NCBI GenBank assembly: GCA_001673575.1
Contig: LZME01000063.1
Coordinates: 1 to 64,000 of the forward strand
Length of the DNA: 64,000 nucleotides
DNA from: Mycolicibacter heraklionensis
GTDB taxonomy: Bacteria; Actinomycetota; Actinomycetes; Mycobacteriales; Mycobacteriaceae
Reading direction: 5' to 3'
The notes under the pieces are model-generated. The model had not been told where the DNA came from. It made no database searches and saw only the letters and a list, made by a program, of their open reading frames with translations. Below, one piece after another: positions 14,976-23,684 of the stretch. A program made the translations under genes and the position numbers. The number at the start of each line of letters is the position of its first letter. Within the stretch, counting starts at the first letter, position 1.

Positions 14976-15878
14976 CTAGACCGGGTCGAAGACGCGGCTG
15001 GCGATGAATGTCGGGCGCGGAACGGCAGCGCCGAACGGCTCCACCAGGGCGTTGTCCACGCTGTTGTAGACAATGAAAACGTTCGAGCGCGCATACGGCG
15101 TGATGTTGCTGCTTGAGCCGTGCATGCAGTTGCTGTCGAAGAACACCGCGGACCCGGCCGGGCCGGTGATCTGACGAATCCCGTGCTGATCGGCCAACCA
15201 GGTCAGGCTCGCATCGTCGGGCGTGCCGATCTCCTGCTGCTTGAGCGACGAGCGGTAGTGATCCGGCGGCGTCTGGCCCGGGCACGACACGAACCAACGG
15301 TGCGAGCCGGGCATGATCATCAGCGATCCGTTGCTGTCCAGGTTCTCAGTGAGGGCCACCGAGACGCTGACCGCGCGCGGGGCGGGCATGCCGTCTTCGG
15401 CGTGCCAGGTCTCAAAATCGGAGTGCCAGTAGAATTCTCGGCCATTGAACCCGGGCTTGAAGTTGACTCGGCTCTGGTGCACATAGACATCGGAGCCGAG
15501 CAGTTGACGGGCCGGTCCCACCAGACGCGGGTCGGCGACCAGCGCGGCGAACGCCGGGCTGATCCGGTGCACCTCGAAGATGGACCGGATCTGGCCGCTG
15601 TCGCGCTCGCAGATCGAACGCTCGTCGGCGGCCAGCGCGGCGTCGGCCCGCAGGCGGTCCAGTTCGTTACGCAGATCCGCCACCACGTCGGTGTCGACCA
15701 GGGTGTCGACGGCCAGAAATCCGTCGGCGTCGAACTGCGCGACCCGGTCCGGACTCAACGGGCCGCCGTTGACCTCTGTCGTCCAGACCACCGGGTCGTG
15801 CCGCGGTTCGATACCGATCGTGACGTTGTTACGCGTGGGGTAGCGGTCGGTGAGGGTTTCGGCCAGAGGAGGAGTCAC
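14976..15878 (-). CDS. ectD: Ectoine hydroxylase
   Basis: Fe(II)/2-oxoglutarate-dependent dioxygenase that hydroxylates ectoine to 5-hydroxyectoine. The EctD signature [17 protein letters not shown] (149-165) contains iron ligands His152 and Asp154, and the third ligand is His253 (SNCMHGSS). QSRVNFKPG preceding the signature is also diagnostic. 300 aa is the normal length. The ATG overlaps the ectC stop. The cell can therefore make both ectoine and hydroxyectoine as osmo- and thermoprotectants. Confidence 0.96.
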   Translation of the reverse strand: MTPPLAETLTDRYPTRNNVTIGIEPRHDPVVWTTEVNGGPLSPDRVAQFDADGFLAVDTLVDTDVVADLRNELDRLRADAALAADERSICERDSGQIRSIFEVHRISPAFAALVADPRLVGPARQLLGSDVYVHQSRVNFKPGFNGREFYWHSDFETWHAEDGMPAPRAVSVSVALTENLDSNGSLMIMPGSHRWFVSCPGQTPPDHYRSSLKQQEIGTPDDASLTWLADQHGIRQITGPAGSAVFFDSNCMHGSSSNITPYARSNVFIVYNSVDNALVEPFGAAVPRPTFIASRVFDPV

Positions 15879-16282
15879 GATGCCGTCTCCTGTGGTTGTT
15901 CAGTGAGCAGGGGGTACGCGCCGGTTTCGTCGTGCACCTCCTGCCCAGTGACCGGCGGGTCGAATACGCACACCATGCGCAAGTCGGTGTGGGCGATGAC
16001 CCGGTGGTGCTCATGACCATCGAGCAGGTACAGCGTGCCGTCATGCAGCGGGTGCACCTCGCCGGTCTCGTCGTTGATCAGCTCGCCTTCGCCGCCGACA
16101 CAGTAAACCGCCTCAACGTGGTTGGCGTACCACATCGACGTTTCAGTTCCGGCGTACAGGCACGTCTCGTGCATCGAGAACCGCTGTCCGTCGCGGGCCA
16201 GCAACAGCCGCTGGCTGTTCCACGTCTTGGACTGGACGTCGCGGTCGGTGCCCTTGATCTCGGCGAGGGTACGGACAATCAT
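15875..16282 (-). CDS. ectC: L-ectoine synthase
   Basis: A 135 aa cupin-fold cyclase converting N-gamma-acetyl-diaminobutyrate to ectoine. N-terminus [21 protein letters not shown] and the motif [18 protein letters not shown] are typical of EctC, with the cupin histidine region [12 protein letters not shown] later on. It overlaps ectB and ectD by four bases each, so ectB-C-D are co-translated. Confidence 0.96.
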   Translation of the reverse strand: MIVRTLAEIKGTDRDVQSKTWNSQRLLLARDGQRFSMHETCLYAGTETSMWYANHVEAVYCVGGEGELINDETGEVHPLHDGTLYLLDGHEHHRVIAHTDLRMVCVFDPPVTGQEVHDETGAYPLLTEQPQETAS

Positions 16283-17556
16283 CGGCTGACTCCTGAGGTG
16301 GTTGCGGTGAGTTCGCGGGCGGCGACGGCTTCGATCGACTTGGCGGCGATCATCAGACCTTCGGCCAGGTCGTCATCGTCAATGACCAACGGCGGCATCA
16401 GTTTTACGACTTCGCTTTCAGGGCCGGAGGTCTCCAACAGCAGGCCGCGCTCGAAAGCCTCGCGGCAAACCGCGCCGGCGAGCTCGGGGCGTTCGAAGGC
16501 CACGCCGCGGATCAGGCCGCGGCCCCGGGTGGTGACGCCGGGGATCGGGTCCACCACTTCGGTCAGCGCCTGTTCGATCAGTTCGCCCTTGCGCAGGACG
16601 GACTTCTCCAAGCGGTTGTCGGTCCAGAAGTTCAGCGCGGCCGCGGCGGTCACGAACGACGGGTTCTGGCCGCGGAATGTGCCGTTGTGCTCGCCCGGTT
16701 CCCACACGTCCAGTTCGGGCTTGAGCAGCGTCAATGCCATCGGGAGCCCGTACCCGCTGATCGACTTGGACAAGCAGACGATGTCGGGAACGATGCCGGC
16801 CGCCTCGAAGCTGAAGAACGGCCCGGTACGCCCGCAGCCCATCTGTACGTCATCGACGATCAGCAGCAGGTTGTGGCGCTGGCACAGATCGGACAGGCCG
16901 CGCAACCATTCCAGGCGCGCCACATTGATTCCGCCTTCACCCTGAACGGTCTCGACGATCACCCCCGCCGGCTCATTCAGGCCGCTGCCGCTGTCATCGA
17001 GCAGGCGCTCGAACCAGATGAAGTCGGGCACCACGCCATCGAGGTAGTTGTCATAGGGCATCGGCGTGGCGTGCACCAGCGGGATGCCGGCGCCGCCGCG
17101 CTTCATCGAGTTGCCGGTGACGCTCAGCGAACCCAGCGTCATGCCGTGAAAAGCGTTGGTAAAGCTGATGATGCTCTCGCGGCCAGTGACCTTGCGTACC
17201 AGTTTCAGCGCCGATTCCACAGCGTTGGTCCCGGTGGGGCCGGGAAACTGCACCTTGTAGTCGAGCTCGCGCGGCTTGAGGATCACGTCGTTGAAGCGCT
17301 CCAGGAACTCGGCCTTCGCGACGGTGTTCATGTCGAGGCTGTGCACCACTCGATCCGAGCTCAGGTATTCCAGCAGCGGCGCCCTCAGATCGGGGTGGTT
17401 GTGGCCGTAGTTGAGCGCTCCGGCGCCGGCAAAGAAGTCCAGATACTCCTTGCCGTTGACATCCCACATCCGGGAGCCGCTGGCCCGGTCGAACGTCACC
17501 GGCCACGACCGGCAATAACTTCGTACTTCGGATTCCAGGGTTTCGAAAATCGTCAT
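16279..17556 (-). CDS. ectB: L-2,4-diaminobutyrate:2-oxoglutarate transaminase
   Basis: PLP-dependent class III aminotransferase (425 aa) giving L-2,4-diaminobutyrate from aspartate semialdehyde, the first ectoine step. Visible are the PLP lysine Lys264 (LSKSISGYG), the [12 protein letters not shown] cofactor segment (234-245) and the EctB-typical [13 protein letters not shown]-terminus. A GGAGG Shine-Dalgarno sits directly before the ATG. Unlike in most operons, a 188-base gap with its own promoter separates it from ectA. Confidence 0.95.
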   Translation of the reverse strand: MTIFETLESEVRSYCRSWPVTFDRASGSRMWDVNGKEYLDFFAGAGALNYGHNHPDLRAPLLEYLSSDRVVHSLDMNTVAKAEFLERFNDVILKPRELDYKVQFPGPTGTNAVESALKLVRKVTGRESIISFTNAFHGMTLGSLSVTGNSMKRGGAGIPLVHATPMPYDNYLDGVVPDFIWFERLLDDSGSGLNEPAGVIVETVQGEGGINVARLEWLRGLSDLCQRHNLLLIVDDVQMGCGRTGPFFSFEAAGIVPDIVCLSKSISGYGLPMALTLLKPELDVWEPGEHNGTFRGQNPSFVTAAAALNFWTDNRLEKSVLRKGELIEQALTEVVDPIPGVTTRGRGLIRGVAFERPELAGAVCREAFERGLLLETSGPESEVVKLMPPLVIDDDDLAEGLMIAAKSIEAVAARELTATTSGVSR

Positions 17557-17702
17557 AGTTCCTCCGTCCGTCGGTCACATACAACGGAACGGAACGACAG
17601 GTCGACATCAAACTCGTGCCGCGGGTGATCTCGGCTCGACCCACCACCCCGCTCGTATGCCCCCGGCCTAGGTCTGTCGGGGCTCACGTTTGCGCGTTCG
17701 TG

Positions 17703-17731
17703 ACCTTACCGAGACCATTTTGTGATCTCAA
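17703..17731 (-). promoter_or_regulatory. Candidate internal promoter for ectBCD
   Basis: In the 188-base ectA-ectB gap the minus strand shows TTGAGA (17731-17726), 17 bases, then TAAGGT (17708-17703). The hexamers lie about 147 bases before the ectB ATG. A weak GAGA/TCTC dyad spans the spacer. Nothing else obvious lies in 17557-17744. Confidence 0.4.
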
Positions 17732-17744
17732 CCTTGCCACGCCC

Positions 17745-18254
17745 TCACTGGCGACGTGGGTGTACCCGAAGCGGTCCGATGCGAAACAGTTCTTCTGCCA
17801 GATGAGATTCGGCGAACAAATCCGCTCCGAACAGCACGGAACATTCCAGTGGTGCGTCCCATCGGCGGGCGAAGGCGCTGAAGAGCCGTCGGCTGGCGTC
17901 GTTGTCCGGTGTGATCGAGGTCTCAAGATGAGTGACGCCTTGCGTGACCTGCGTGGTCGCCAGGTGATCGAGCATCCGGCCGGCCAGGCCGACTCCCCGG
18001 TGAGCGGCGTTGACTGCCACTTGCCAGACCATCAGGGTCTGGGGCTGTTCGGGACGCCGATAGCCGGTGACATAGCCGGCCGGCGCCCCGTCGACCTCGG
18101 CAACTACCGAGGTAGAGGCGAAATCGCGGCACCAAAGCAGGTAGGCGTAAGGCGAATTGACGTCGAGGGTGGCGCTGTCGACCGCCATCTGCCACAGGGC
18201 CTGGCCGTCCGCCACAGTTGGTGTCCGAAGCCGGACATGATCCGTATCCGTCAT
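17745..18254 (-). CDS. ectA: L-2,4-diaminobutyrate N-gamma-acetyltransferase
   Basis: A 169 aa GNAT-family acetyltransferase, second ectoine step. Diagnostic segments are VNSPYAYLLWCRDFA near the N-terminus, the acetyl-CoA loop HRGVGLAGRM and ETSITPDNDASRRLF. ATG 18254 follows TACCGT (18267-18262) by seven bases, so it is probably leaderless with its own promoter just after the MFS gene. A longer reading to 18533 is Arg-rich and overlaps the transporter. Confidence 0.95.
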   Translation of the reverse strand: MTDTDHVRLRTPTVADGQALWQMAVDSATLDVNSPYAYLLWCRDFASTSVVAEVDGAPAGYVTGYRRPEQPQTLMVWQVAVNAAHRGVGLAGRMLDHLATTQVTQGVTHLETSITPDNDASRRLFSAFARRWDAPLECSVLFGADLFAESHLAEELFRIGPLRVHPRRQ

Positions 18255-18261
18255 CGTTTCG

Positions 18262-18267
18262 ACGGTA
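18262..18267 (-). promoter_or_regulatory. -10 hexamer for leaderless ectA
   Basis: TACCGT on the minus strand, seven bases before the ectA ATG, in the 26-base gap after the MFS transporter gene. Confidence 0.45.
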
Positions 18268-18280
18268 CTTGCCCGCGGGC

Positions 18281-19537
18281 TCAGGGTTGTACTGGTGTGT
18301 CGGGCGGCGGCCCGGGCGGCACTCGGAGGGTACGCAGCGCTTCGAGCACCGAACGGCCTTCTGGCTCGGCTCTCACCGGTACCAAACGCACGGCGGCCAG
18401 GGGAAACAGTCCGCACAGCGCGAAGGCCACGGGGTAGCCGGCGGCGCCGATCAGCGCACCGAAGAGCGGGGGAGCGATGCCGGCGGTCAGTCGCTGGGTG
18501 GTGTTCTGGATGCCCAGCGCGCGACCGCTCCAATACGGGCCGGCGATTTCGGCGACTGCTGTCGAGGCCAATCCGTTGTCCAGCACGGTGATAACCGCCG
18601 CGATGACCATCGCTGATTCGGCAAGACGGGAGTGCAGATGATCAGCGGTCCCCAGCGCCAGCATCGCCAGCGCCCCGGCTACGGCGAGGCTGCGAATCGG
18701 CCGCAGCCGCGATCGAACGCGGTCCGACCACCGACCGGCCGCCACTCGCCCGGCGGCGCCGAGCAACTGCGACACCGTCACCAGGCCGCCTGCGGCGGCG
18801 ATCGACCAGTCGGTGTCCACGATCAGCCACACCAGCATGAATGTGGCGAGCACGCACTGCGGAACCATCAATAGAGCCGAAGACAAGTGAATGCGCCACA
18901 GCACCTTTGAATCGCTGTAGGGGCTGGCGAGTTCGGTGCCGGAGGCCGCCGACCGTGGCCGGCGCGGTGGATCGACGACACCGATCGCACACGCCACCGC
19001 CGCAACGGCGCACAGCGTTGCCGGGAACATCAGGGCCCGCGCCAGCCCGTGCTCAGCCAGCTCGGGAATCACCTCGGCCCCCAACGCGATGCCCAACGGT
19101 TGGGCGGTCTGGCGGATACCCATCACCAGTCCGCGCTGGTGAGGCGGGAACCAGCCGGTCACCAACCGCCCGCTGGCGCTGTTGGCACTGGCGGCGGCCA
19201 TACCTCCGACAAACAGGAATGCGCCGACCCCGACCAGCGACTGCATCGATGCCGCCGCGAATGTGGCCAGCGCGGTCAACGCAGAACCCACGCTCAACAC
19301 GATCCGCTCGCCGATGCGGTCCAACAGCGCTCCCCAGGCGAACAGGGTCAGCACCATTCCGAAGCTGGGCATGGCGGCCAGCAGGCCGGCCATCGCCAGG
19401 TTGGTTTCCCGCTTGGTCTCCAACATGGGGATGACGAAGGCGATCCCGTTGATGAAGACGAATGAACACAGCGTGGCCATCAGGGCGACGACCACGACCG
19501 ACCAGCGAGCGGCTTTCCCGATCGGCTCGGTGGACAT
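18281..19537 (-). CDS. Major facilitator superfamily transporter
   Basis: A 418 aa MFS permease with about 12 hydrophobic segments, beginning WSVVVVALMATLCSFVFING. Loop 2-3 carries GALLDRIGERIV, a variant of the conserved MFS motif, and a second copy is seen in AGRWSDRVRSR. It is the positional counterpart of M. tuberculosis Rv2994, divergent from the FAH-family gene. Start ATG 19537; the upstream reading runs into the 55-bp repeats. The substrate is unknown. Being upstream of ectA it could be read as an ectoine transporter, but the conserved synteny without ect genes argues against that. Confidence 0.82.
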   Translation of the reverse strand: MSTEPIGKAARWSVVVVALMATLCSFVFINGIAFVIPMLETKRETNLAMAGLLAAMPSFGMVLTLFAWGALLDRIGERIVLSVGSALTALATFAAASMQSLVGVGAFLFVGGMAAASANSASGRLVTGWFPPHQRGLVMGIRQTAQPLGIALGAEVIPELAEHGLARALMFPATLCAVAAVACAIGVVDPPRRPRSAASGTELASPYSDSKVLWRIHLSSALLMVPQCVLATFMLVWLIVDTDWSIAAAGGLVTVSQLLGAAGRVAAGRWSDRVRSRLRPIRSLAVAGALAMLALGTADHLHSRLAESAMVIAAVITVLDNGLASTAVAEIAGPYWSGRALGIQNTTQRLTAGIAPPLFGALIGAAGYPVAFALCGLFPLAAVRLVPVRAEPEGRSVLEALRTLRVPPGPPPDTPVQP

Positions 19538-19575
19538 CCGACCATGCTTCCACAGGCCCACCTGACAGGTACGCG

Positions 19576-19744
19576 ACCTGAGCCGATTGATGGCGACCCA
19601 CTGCGCCCGGCTCCGCCGCGCTTGTGATCGGCCTGTGTCGGTTGATGGCGACCCACTGCGCCCGGCTCCGCCGCGCTTGTGATCGACCTGAGCCGATTGA
19701 TGGCGACCCACTGCGCCCGGCTCCGCCGCGCTTGTGATCGCCAT
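19576..19744. repeat. Three tandem 55-bp palindromic repeats between the MFS and FAH genes
   Basis: Units at 19576-19630, 19631-19685 and 19686-19740. Units 1 and 3 are identical; unit 2 differs at four positions in its first 11 bases. Each contains a core CGCCCGGCTCCGCCGCGCTT. The last unit forms a hairpin with arms ATGGCGA (19700-19706) and TCGCCAT (19738-19744). The same core and the same 55-bp period occur at 30480-30581. Confidence 0.85.
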
Positions 19745-19750
19745 TAGGCT
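19745..19750 (+). promoter_or_regulatory. -10 hexamer for leaderless FAH-family gene
   Basis: TAGGCT, then seven bases, then ATG 19758. It sits immediately after the last 55-bp repeat. Confidence 0.55.
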
Positions 19751-19757
19751 TGCTCGA

Positions 19758-20546
19758 ATGCGACTAGGCCGAATTGCCAGCCCGGACGGGGTCGCCTTCG
19801 TCAGTATTGAAGGAGACCCGGACCGGCCACACGAGATGACCGCCCGCGAGATCGCCGAGCACCCCTTCGGCACACCAGAGTTCACCGGCCGGTCCTGGCC
19901 GCTGGCCGACGTGCGCCTGCTGGCACCCATCCTGGCCAGCAAGGTGGTCTGCATCGGCAAGAACTACGCGGCCCACATCGCCGAAATGGGCGGCGCCCCA
20001 CCGGCCAACCCGACGATGTTCCTCAAGCCCAACACCGCCATCATCGGGCCCAATGTGCCGATTCAGCTGCCCGCCAATGCTTCCCCGGTGCATTTCGAAG
20101 GCGAGCTGGCCGTGGTCATCTCGCGTCCGTGCAAGGACGTTCCGGCCGCGCGGGCCAAGGACAATATCCTCGGCTACACCATCGGCAACGACGTGTCGGC
20201 CCGCGACCAGCAACAGTCCGACGGTCAGTGGACCCGGGCGAAAGGCCATGACACCTTCTGCCCGATCGGACCTTGGATTGTCACCGACGTCGACCCGTCT
20301 GACCTGGCGATTCGCACCGAGGTCAACGGGGTGGTGAAGCAGGACAGCAGGACTTCGCTGATGATGCACGACGTCGGCGCCATCGTGGAGTGGATCTCCG
20401 CGGTGATGACGCTGCTGCCCGGCGACATCCTCCTGACCGGCACCCCCGAGGGTGTCGGCCCCATCGAGCACGGTGACACCGTGGCCGTCTCCATCGAAGG
20501 CATTGGCACTCTGTCCAATCCGGTTATCCGCAAAGGAAACTCGTGA
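19758..20546 (+). CDS. Fumarylacetoacetate hydrolase-family protein
   Basis: A 262 aa FAH-family protein, orthologous in position to Rv2993c, usually annotated 2-hydroxyhepta-2,4-diene-1,7-dioate isomerase/5-carboxymethyl-2-oxo-hex-3-ene-1,7-dioate decarboxylase. The metal-binding core is visible: [10 protein letters not shown], then [14 protein letters not shown], then DTFCPIGPW and [17 protein letters not shown] 19758 follows a leaderless promoter. Its stop overlaps the gltX GTG (GTGA), a conserved mycobacterial pairing. The true substrate in mycobacteria is unproven; an oxaloacetate- or acylpyruvate-hydrolase role is also possible for this family. Confidence 0.88.
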   Translation: MRLGRIASPDGVAFVSIEGDPDRPHEMTAREIAEHPFGTPEFTGRSWPLADVRLLAPILASKVVCIGKNYAAHIAEMGGAPPANPTMFLKPNTAIIGPNVPIQLPANASPVHFEGELAVVISRPCKDVPAARAKDNILGYTIGNDVSARDQQQSDGQWTRAKGHDTFCPIGPWIVTDVDPSDLAIRTEVNGVVKQDSRTSLMMHDVGAIVEWISAVMTLLPGDILLTGTPEGVGPIEHGDTVAVSIEGIGTLSNPVIRKGNS

Positions 20547-22015
20547 CCACATCTGGTGTTCGTGTCCGGTTCTGCCCGTCGCCGACCGGCACGCCGCACG
20601 TCGGGCTGATCCGCACCGCCCTGTTCAACTGGGCCTACGCCCGCCACACCGGCGGAACCATGGTCTTCCGGGTGGAGGACACTGACGCCGAACGCGACAG
20701 CGAGGAAAGCTACTTGGCGCTGCTGGACGCGCTGCGCTGGCTGCATCTGGACTGGGATGAGGGCCCCGAGGTGGGCGGCCCCTACGGTCCGTACCGGCAG
20801 TCGCAGCGCGCCGACATCCACCGTGATGTGGTGGCGCAGCTGCTGGCGGCGGGAGAGGCTTACGAAGCGTTCTCCACCCCGGAGGAGGTCGAGGCTCGTC
20901 ACCTTGCCGCCGGCCGCAACCCCAAGCTGGGTTACGACAACTTCGACCGTGAGCTGACCGCGGAGCAGCGGGCCGGTTTTCTGGCCGAGGGCCGCAAACC
21001 CGTCGTGCGGCTGCGGATGCCCGATACCGAGCTCGGTTGGGCGGACCTGGTGCGCGGGCAGACATCCTTTCCGGCGGGCACCGTTCCCGATTTCGCGCTG
21101 ACACGTGCCAACGGCGACCCGCTGTATACGTTGGTCAACCCGGTCGACGACGCCATGATGAAGATCACTCACGTGCTGCGTGGTGAGGACCTGTTGCCGT
21201 CCACGCCGCGCCAGATCGCGCTGTATCAGGCGCTGATTCGCATCGGCGTGGCCGATCGCATCCCGGAATTCGGCCATCTGCCAACCGTTCTGGGTGAGGG
21301 CACCAAGAAGCTGTCCAAGCGCGACCCGCAGTCGAATCTTTTCGCGCATCGCGACCGAGGTTTCATCCCCGAGGGGCTGTTGAACTATCTGGCGCTGCTG
21401 GGCTGGTCTATCGCTGATGACCGCGACGTGTTCAGTCTCGACGAGATGGTCGCCGCGTTCGATGTGGTCAACGTCAACTCCAATCCGGCGCGATTCGACC
21501 AGAAGAAGGCCGATGCGCTCAACGCCGAGCACATCCGGCTGCTCGAGCTGGACGACTTCACCGCACGGCTGCGCAGTTTCCTCGACACCCACGGACATGA
21601 CACCGGCCTCGACGACGCCGGCTTCGCGGCGGCCGCTGCGCTGGTGCAGACCCGCATCGTGGTGCTCGGTGACGCCTGGCCGCTGCTGAAGTTCTTCAAC
21701 GATGCGCACTACTCGCTGGACCCGCGGGCCGCCGCCAAGGAGCTGGGCCCCGACGCAGCGCCCGTGTTGGATGCGGCCATCGCGGCGCTGGAGGGCGTGG
21801 GGGAGTGGACCACCGCCAACATCGAGGCTGCGCTCAAGGCCGCGCTGCTGGACGACCTGGGGCTCAAACCGCGCAAGGCGTTCGGCCCGATCCGAGTCGG
21901 GGTCTCCGGCGGATTGGTCAGCCCGCCGCTGTTCGAGTCGCTGGAACTGTTGGGCTCAAACCGCAGCTTGGACCGGTTGCGGAGCGCCCGAGACGGCGTT
22001 GGGGAAGCGCGATGA
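20543..22015 (+). CDS. gltX: Glutamyl-tRNA synthetase
   Basis: A 490 aa class I aminoacyl-tRNA synthetase charging tRNA-Glu (in actinobacteria the non-discriminating type, with GatCAB correcting Glu-tRNA-Gln). The HIGH-type motif is [19 protein letters not shown] (HVGL, residues 19-22), and the KMSKS-type motif is KKLSKRD near residue 255. GTG start behind AAGGA, overlapping the upstream stop. A tRNA-Gln and a tRNA-Glu gene follow directly. Confidence 0.96.
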   Translation: MTTSGVRVRFCPSPTGTPHVGLIRTALFNWAYARHTGGTMVFRVEDTDAERDSEESYLALLDALRWLHLDWDEGPEVGGPYGPYRQSQRADIHRDVVAQLLAAGEAYEAFSTPEEVEARHLAAGRNPKLGYDNFDRELTAEQRAGFLAEGRKPVVRLRMPDTELGWADLVRGQTSFPAGTVPDFALTRANGDPLYTLVNPVDDAMMKITHVLRGEDLLPSTPRQIALYQALIRIGVADRIPEFGHLPTVLGEGTKKLSKRDPQSNLFAHRDRGFIPEGLLNYLALLGWSIADDRDVFSLDEMVAAFDVVNVNSNPARFDQKKADALNAEHIRLLELDDFTARLRSFLDTHGHDTGLDDAGFAAAAALVQTRIVVLGDAWPLLKFFNDAHYSLDPRAAAKELGPDAAPVLDAAIAALEGVGEWTTANIEAALKAALLDDLGLKPRKAFGPIRVGVSGGLVSPPLFESLELLGSNRSLDRLRSARDGVGEAR

Positions 22016-22114
22016 CAACTTCGCGCTAGAAGTTTGGTAGTCTGCTCGTCGGCCCAAGAACGGCTGGCCAGTAGTGCCCCACCGGCACTCTGACCAGCGG
22101 TAATGTCCGGCCAA

Positions 22115-22186
22115 TGGGGTATGGTGTAATTGGCAACACAGCTGATTCTGGTTCAGCCATTCTAGGTTCGAGTCCTGGTACCCCAG
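22115..22186 (+). tRNA. tRNA-Gln(CTG)
   Basis: 72 nt cloverleaf: acceptor TGGGGTA/TACCCCA, anticodon stem GCTGA/TCAGC around the loop TTCTGGT (anticodon CTG), T-arm with TTCGAGT, discriminator G. The 3' CCA is not encoded. It lies in the same place as glnU of M. tuberculosis. Confidence 0.95.
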
Positions 22187-22259
22187 CAAAAGCGGTCCGC
22201 TGCAAGCGATTAGGCGGGCCGTACGGGTTGAGCTATGCTGGCAACCCGGAAATGTTCTA

Positions 22260-22332
22260 GCCCCCGTCGTCTAGCGGCCTAGGACGCCGCCCTCTCACGG
22301 CGGTAGCGTGGGTTCGAATCCCATCGGGGGTA
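22260..22332 (+). tRNA. tRNA-Glu(CTC)
   Basis: 73 nt cloverleaf: acceptor GCCCCCG/CGGGGGT, anticodon stem CCGCC/GGCGG with loop CTCTCAC (anticodon CTC), T-loop TTCGAAT, discriminator A. CCA is not encoded. It is 73 bases behind tRNA-Gln. Confidence 0.95.
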
Positions 22333-22338
22333 CATCGC

Positions 22339-22371
22339 AAAAGGCCCGCACCGTCAAGGTGCGGGCCTTTT
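22339..22371. terminator. Bidirectional intrinsic terminator after tRNA-Glu
   Basis: A perfect 14-bp stem (22339-22352 with 22358-22371, AAAAGGCCCGCACC and its complement) around the loop GTCAA ends in TTTT on both strands. It can stop the tRNA transcript and, from the other side, the FDOR-family gene. Confidence 0.9.
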
Positions 22372-22389
22372 CGTATCGACCGAGTGGGC

Positions 22390-22890
22390 TCAGTCGCCCT
22401 TCGGGGCGGTGGAGCCGGCCAACGGCATGGCCGGCAACCCGAGCTTGCGGTGGTCCCAGGAGCGGGTGCGCCGTGTGACGATGCGCACAGCCACCCGGTT
22501 GTTCATCATCGCGTCGACGCCGGGCTTCATCTCGTCGGTGTAGGGACCGGTGTAGCGCTCCCAGACGCTGACGCCCACCCGGAAGATGGTCTCGGGGTCG
22601 TCGACGATCTCGGCGACGCCCTCGAAGGCGGCCCCGCGCAGCGTGTCGTACGTCTGGCCGGCTTCCAGAAGGAAGGTGACCCGCGGATCGCGGCGCAGGT
22701 TGACCGCCTTCTGGGACTTGGCCTTGGTCTCGAGCCAGATCTCGCCATCAAGCACCGCGTACCACATCGCGGTCAGGTGGGGCTGGCCGTCGGGCCCGAT
22801 GGTGGCCAGTGTTCCGGTGCGGTGAGTGTTGACGAAGTCAGCGACCTCGGCATCGGTCATGACGATCTGTGCGCGCTGTTTGGTTCCCAT
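22390..22890 (-). CDS. PPOX/FDOR-family flavin-dependent protein (Rv2991-like)
   Basis: A 166 aa split-barrel protein with TGTLATIGPDGQPHLTAMWYAV, then LETKAKSQKAVNLRRDPRVT and a terminal RRTRSWDHRKL. This is the pyridoxamine-phosphate-oxidase-like F420/flavin-binding fold. The positional counterpart in M. tuberculosis, Rv2991, belongs to the F420-binding FDOR-B group, so F420 is the likely cofactor; the substrate is unknown. ATG 22890 was chosen because a longer reading crosses into the regulator gene. Confidence 0.85.
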   Translation of the reverse strand: MGTKQRAQIVMTDAEVADFVNTHRTGTLATIGPDGQPHLTAMWYAVLDGEIWLETKAKSQKAVNLRRDPRVTFLLEAGQTYDTLRGAAFEGVAEIVDDPETIFRVGVSVWERYTGPYTDEMKPGVDAMMNNRVAVRIVTRRTRSWDHRKLGLPAMPLAGSTAPKGD

Positions 22891-22931
22891 CTCTGCAGTC
22901 TGACAGGCGGACCAGGACCCCCGCGCCCGGG

Positions 22932-23633
22932 TTACAGCCGGGCCGTCAGGTCGCCGGCCGCCGCGAGCAGGTCGGCGGCCCAGCGCGCACCCGGGCGACG
23001 CCCCATCCGATCTATCGGGCCCGACACCGAGATCGCTGCCACCACCGTGCCGCGGTGATCGCGCACCGGCGCTGACACGCTGGCCACCCCGGGCTCGCGC
23101 TCGGCGACGCTTTGTGCCCAGCCCCGGCGGCGCATCTCCGAAAGGGTGCGGCTGGTGAACTTGGCCGCCGCCAGCACTTCCTCTTGAACGCCTGCATCGG
23201 CGTAGGCCAGCAAGACCTTGGCGCCCGACCCGGCGGTCATCGGCAGCCGGGCGCCGACCGGAACCGTGTCTCGCAGCCCCGCAGGCGGTTCCAGCGCCGC
23301 AACGCAGACTCTTTCGGTGCCTTCGCGGCGATACAGCTGCACGCTCTCTCCGGTGATCTCTCGCAGCCGTGGCAGCACCGTCGCGCCGGCCGCCCGAAGC
23401 GGATCGTCGGCGCGGGCAGCCAGTTCGCTGACCGCGGGGCCGATCTGCCAGCGGCCCTCGTCGTCGCGCCCAAGCAGACGGTGGGTCTCCAGGCCTGCGG
23501 CCAGCCGGTGCGCGGTGGCGCGGGGCAGGCCGGTGCGGTCGCACAGTTCAGCCAGCCCGCACGGCGATTCGGCGATTGAGTGGAGCACCGTCAGCGCTTT
23601 GTCCAGAACGCCGATGCCGCTATGCTGTCCCAT
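22932..23633 (-). CDS. IclR-family regulator of leuCD (LtbR-like)
   Basis: A 233 aa IclR regulator: winged helix at about residues 5-65 ([19 protein letters not shown]), then an effector domain. Divergent from leuCD, as LtbR is in Corynebacterium glutamicum, where it represses leuCD; Rv2989 is the tuberculosis counterpart. ATG 23633 follows TAGTAT (23645-23640) by six bases, a leaderless arrangement. The palindrome at 23648-23664 lies just upstream of this -10 and probably serves both autoregulation and leuC control. Confidence 0.88.
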   Translation of the reverse strand: MGQHSGIGVLDKALTVLHSIAESPCGLAELCDRTGLPRATAHRLAAGLETHRLLGRDDEGRWQIGPAVSELAARADDPLRAAGATVLPRLREITGESVQLYRREGTERVCVAALEPPAGLRDTVPVGARLPMTAGSGAKVLLAYADAGVQEEVLAAAKFTSRTLSEMRRRGWAQSVAEREPGVASVSAPVRDHRGTVVAAISVSGPIDRMGRRPGARWAADLLAAAGDLTARL

Positions 23634-23647
23634 ATACAGATACTAGC

Positions 23648-23664
23648 GTCTCAAAATATGAGAC
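23648..23664. promoter_or_regulatory. Candidate LtbR operator between ltbR and leuC
   Basis: A perfect inverted repeat GTCTCA-AAATA-TGAGAC in the 51-base divergent intergenic region, 20 bases before the leuC start codon and next to the regulator's own -10. Confidence 0.6.
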
Positions 23665-23684
23665 CGTGCAGATTTGGGGATGGC

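Noticed and set aside
18281..19537. MFS gene as an ectoine exporter/importer
   Set aside because: Its orthologue sits at the same conserved place beside the FAH gene in mycobacteria without ect genes, so adjacency to ectA is probably accidental.
19576..19744. Tandem 55-bp repeats considered as a CRISPR array
   Set aside because: The units are contiguous with no unique spacers, only three copies, and no cas genes are present. They are hairpin-type intergenic repeats.
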